From assembly GCA_025923975.1 (NCBI GenBank), contig JAICEV010000209.1, positions 1-6,683 of the forward strand: DNA of 6,683 bases, read 5' to 3'. The position numbers and the translations under genes were made by a program. Position 1 is the stretch's first letter, and the number at the start of each line of letters is the position of its first letter. Origin of the DNA: Propionibacteriaceae bacterium (lineage in GTDB: Bacteria; Actinomycetota; Actinomycetes; Propionibacteriales; Propionibacteriaceae). Positions 5,818 through 6,683 of this stretch are shown here, piece by piece. The notes beneath the pieces were generated by a model. That model did not search any database. It had not been told where the DNA came from and was given only the letters and a program-made list of their open reading frames with translations.

Positions 5818-6683
5818 AGGCCTGGCTTATGAAGGTATGCCCCGACTCGGCTGGCTGCAAGTTTGCCCGAGATGAGCACCATGGGAACTCCGACTCCCGG
5901 GACCGTTCCCGAGCCGGCGAAGAACATCCCGGGTAGGCGACCCTCGACATTGGAGGGACGGAACGGTCCGGTCTGGCCGAAGGTGTGCGCTAAGGCAAAC
6001 GGCGTGCCTGCCGCCATTCCCTGGGCTTGCCAGTCGAGCGGGGTTACCAGGTGTTCAGTGATTACTTCGGCTGGGTATCCGTGCTGAGCGATGAATCCGT
6101 GCAGGCGGTCTCGTAGCGGCCTGGCCTCGGTCGACCAGTTGATCTTGCCGTTGAGATTGGGCACGGGTTCCAAGACATAGAGCGTAGAGCAGCCGCTGGG
6201 CGCCAGTGCTGGGTCGTCCAACGAGGGGATGGTGACCAGCCGCGACGGGTCAGGCATGAGCTGGCCGCGCTTCAGCAGCGCGTCGAACGCAGAGCCCCAT
6301 TCGGTGCCAAAGTGAATGTTGTGGTGGGCGAGGGGAGGCTCCGGTACTCCGCGTACGCCGACATGCCAAACCACCGCTGAAGGGGAGTATCTGCCCCGTT
6401 GGACTGCCCGTGGTGGACGTAGATCACCAAGCAGTTGCTGGTACGCGGTCGGAAGATCGACAGTGCAGACCACGGCGTCGGCCATGATCCGGATTCCGGA
6501 GGCGGTACGGACACCAGCAACCCGTCCGGTTGGCGAGCGCAAGATCGTTTCCGCCGGATCGCCGTAGCGAAAAGTTGCGCCGGCCTTCTCCGCGACCTGC
6601 GCCATGATCCTGGGGACGGCGTGAATGCCGCCCTCGGGAAACCACACACCCTCGATGGTGTCCATGTAGGTGATCACCGCGTA
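5814..6683 (-). CDS. crtI: Phytoene desaturase CrtI, C-terminal part (5' end off the window)
   Basis: The C-terminal 289 residues of an FAD-dependent carotenoid desaturase; the frame stays open through the right edge, so the N-terminal FAD motif and the true start are outside. The family is usually about 500 residues, so around 200 are missing. Visible hallmarks are a CrtI-like FPEGGIHAVPRIMA segment near the edge and the C-terminal carotenoid-oxidoreductase signature FAGSGTVPGVGVPMVL followed by SGKLAASRV (about 5860-5928), which contacts FAD and the membrane-borne substrate. CrtI takes phytoene through successive desaturations, usually to lycopene. The number of steps here cannot be read. 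The stop (TGA, 5814-5816) overlaps the crtB start as ATGA, which indicates one transcript with crtB and the Rieske gene. The promoter must lie to the right of the window. Confidence 0.92.
   Translation of the reverse strand, partial: YAVITYMDTIEGVWFPEGGIHAVPRIMAQVAEKAGATFRYGDPAETILRSPTGRVAGVRTASGIRIMADAVVCTVDLPTAYQQLLGDLRPPRAVQRGRYSPSAVVWHVGVRGVPEPPLAHHNIHFGTEWGSAFDALLKRGQLMPDPSRLVTIPSLDDPALAPSGCSTLYVLEPVPNLNGKINWSTEARPLRDRLHGFIAQHGYPAEVITEHLVTPLDWQAQGMAAGTPFALAHTFGQTGPFRPSNVEGRLPGMFFAGSGTVPGVGVPMVLISGKLAASRVGAYLHKPGL

Noticed and set aside
1..6683. CRISPR arrays, tRNA or rRNA genes, phage or transposon genes
   Set aside because: No regularly spaced repeats, no cloverleaf-like or rRNA-like stretches, and no integrase or transposase motifs were seen. 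Almost all of the sequence is accounted for by the six genes.

Overview
This window is a GC-rich stretch, roughly 60% G+C by eye, from an actinobacterium-like genome. It holds most of an aromatic-carotenoid (isorenieratene-type) biosynthesis locus. The calls rest on recognisable protein motifs and on gene order. A methyltransferase-desaturase pair (crtT-crtU) faces a convergent crtI-crtB operon, which recalls the crtEIBV / crtYTU arrangement of Streptomyces. The species cannot be named from the sequence. The presence of an LCP-family cell-envelope ligase fits a Gram-positive actinobacterium.

Plus strand: crtT (34-801), an SAM-dependent methyltransferase, is followed by a 103-base intergenic region that can fold into a long near-perfect stem (807-882). 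crtU (905-2452) follows, an FAD-dependent beta-carotene desaturase/methyl-shifting enzyme that makes aromatic end rings. After 136-151 bases, which include a possible 46-codon Cys/His-rich small ORF, comes a LytR-CpsA-Psr (LCP) family membrane protein (about 2604-3635).

Minus strand, read from the right edge: the C-terminal part of crtI (phytoene desaturase, running off the window), crtB (phytoene synthase, 4-base ATGA overlap with crtI), and a Rieske-type oxygenase (23-base overlap with crtB, with its own strong ribosome binding site). These three look like one tightly packed operon. The two transcription units converge at about 3636-3677, where a short hairpin could act as a bidirectional terminator.

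Together, CrtB would make phytoene, CrtI would desaturate it to lycopene, a cyclase outside the window (crtY) would make beta-carotene, and CrtU would aromatise the rings. The Rieske oxygenase and CrtT are candidates for late tailoring such as hydroxylation or methylation, but their substrates cannot be read from sequence. The points most worth a second look are the structured crtT-crtU intergenic element, the Rieske oxygenase in the carotenoid operon, the acidic/proline-rich insertion in CrtB, the possible Cys-rich small ORF, and the LCP gene inside the locus.
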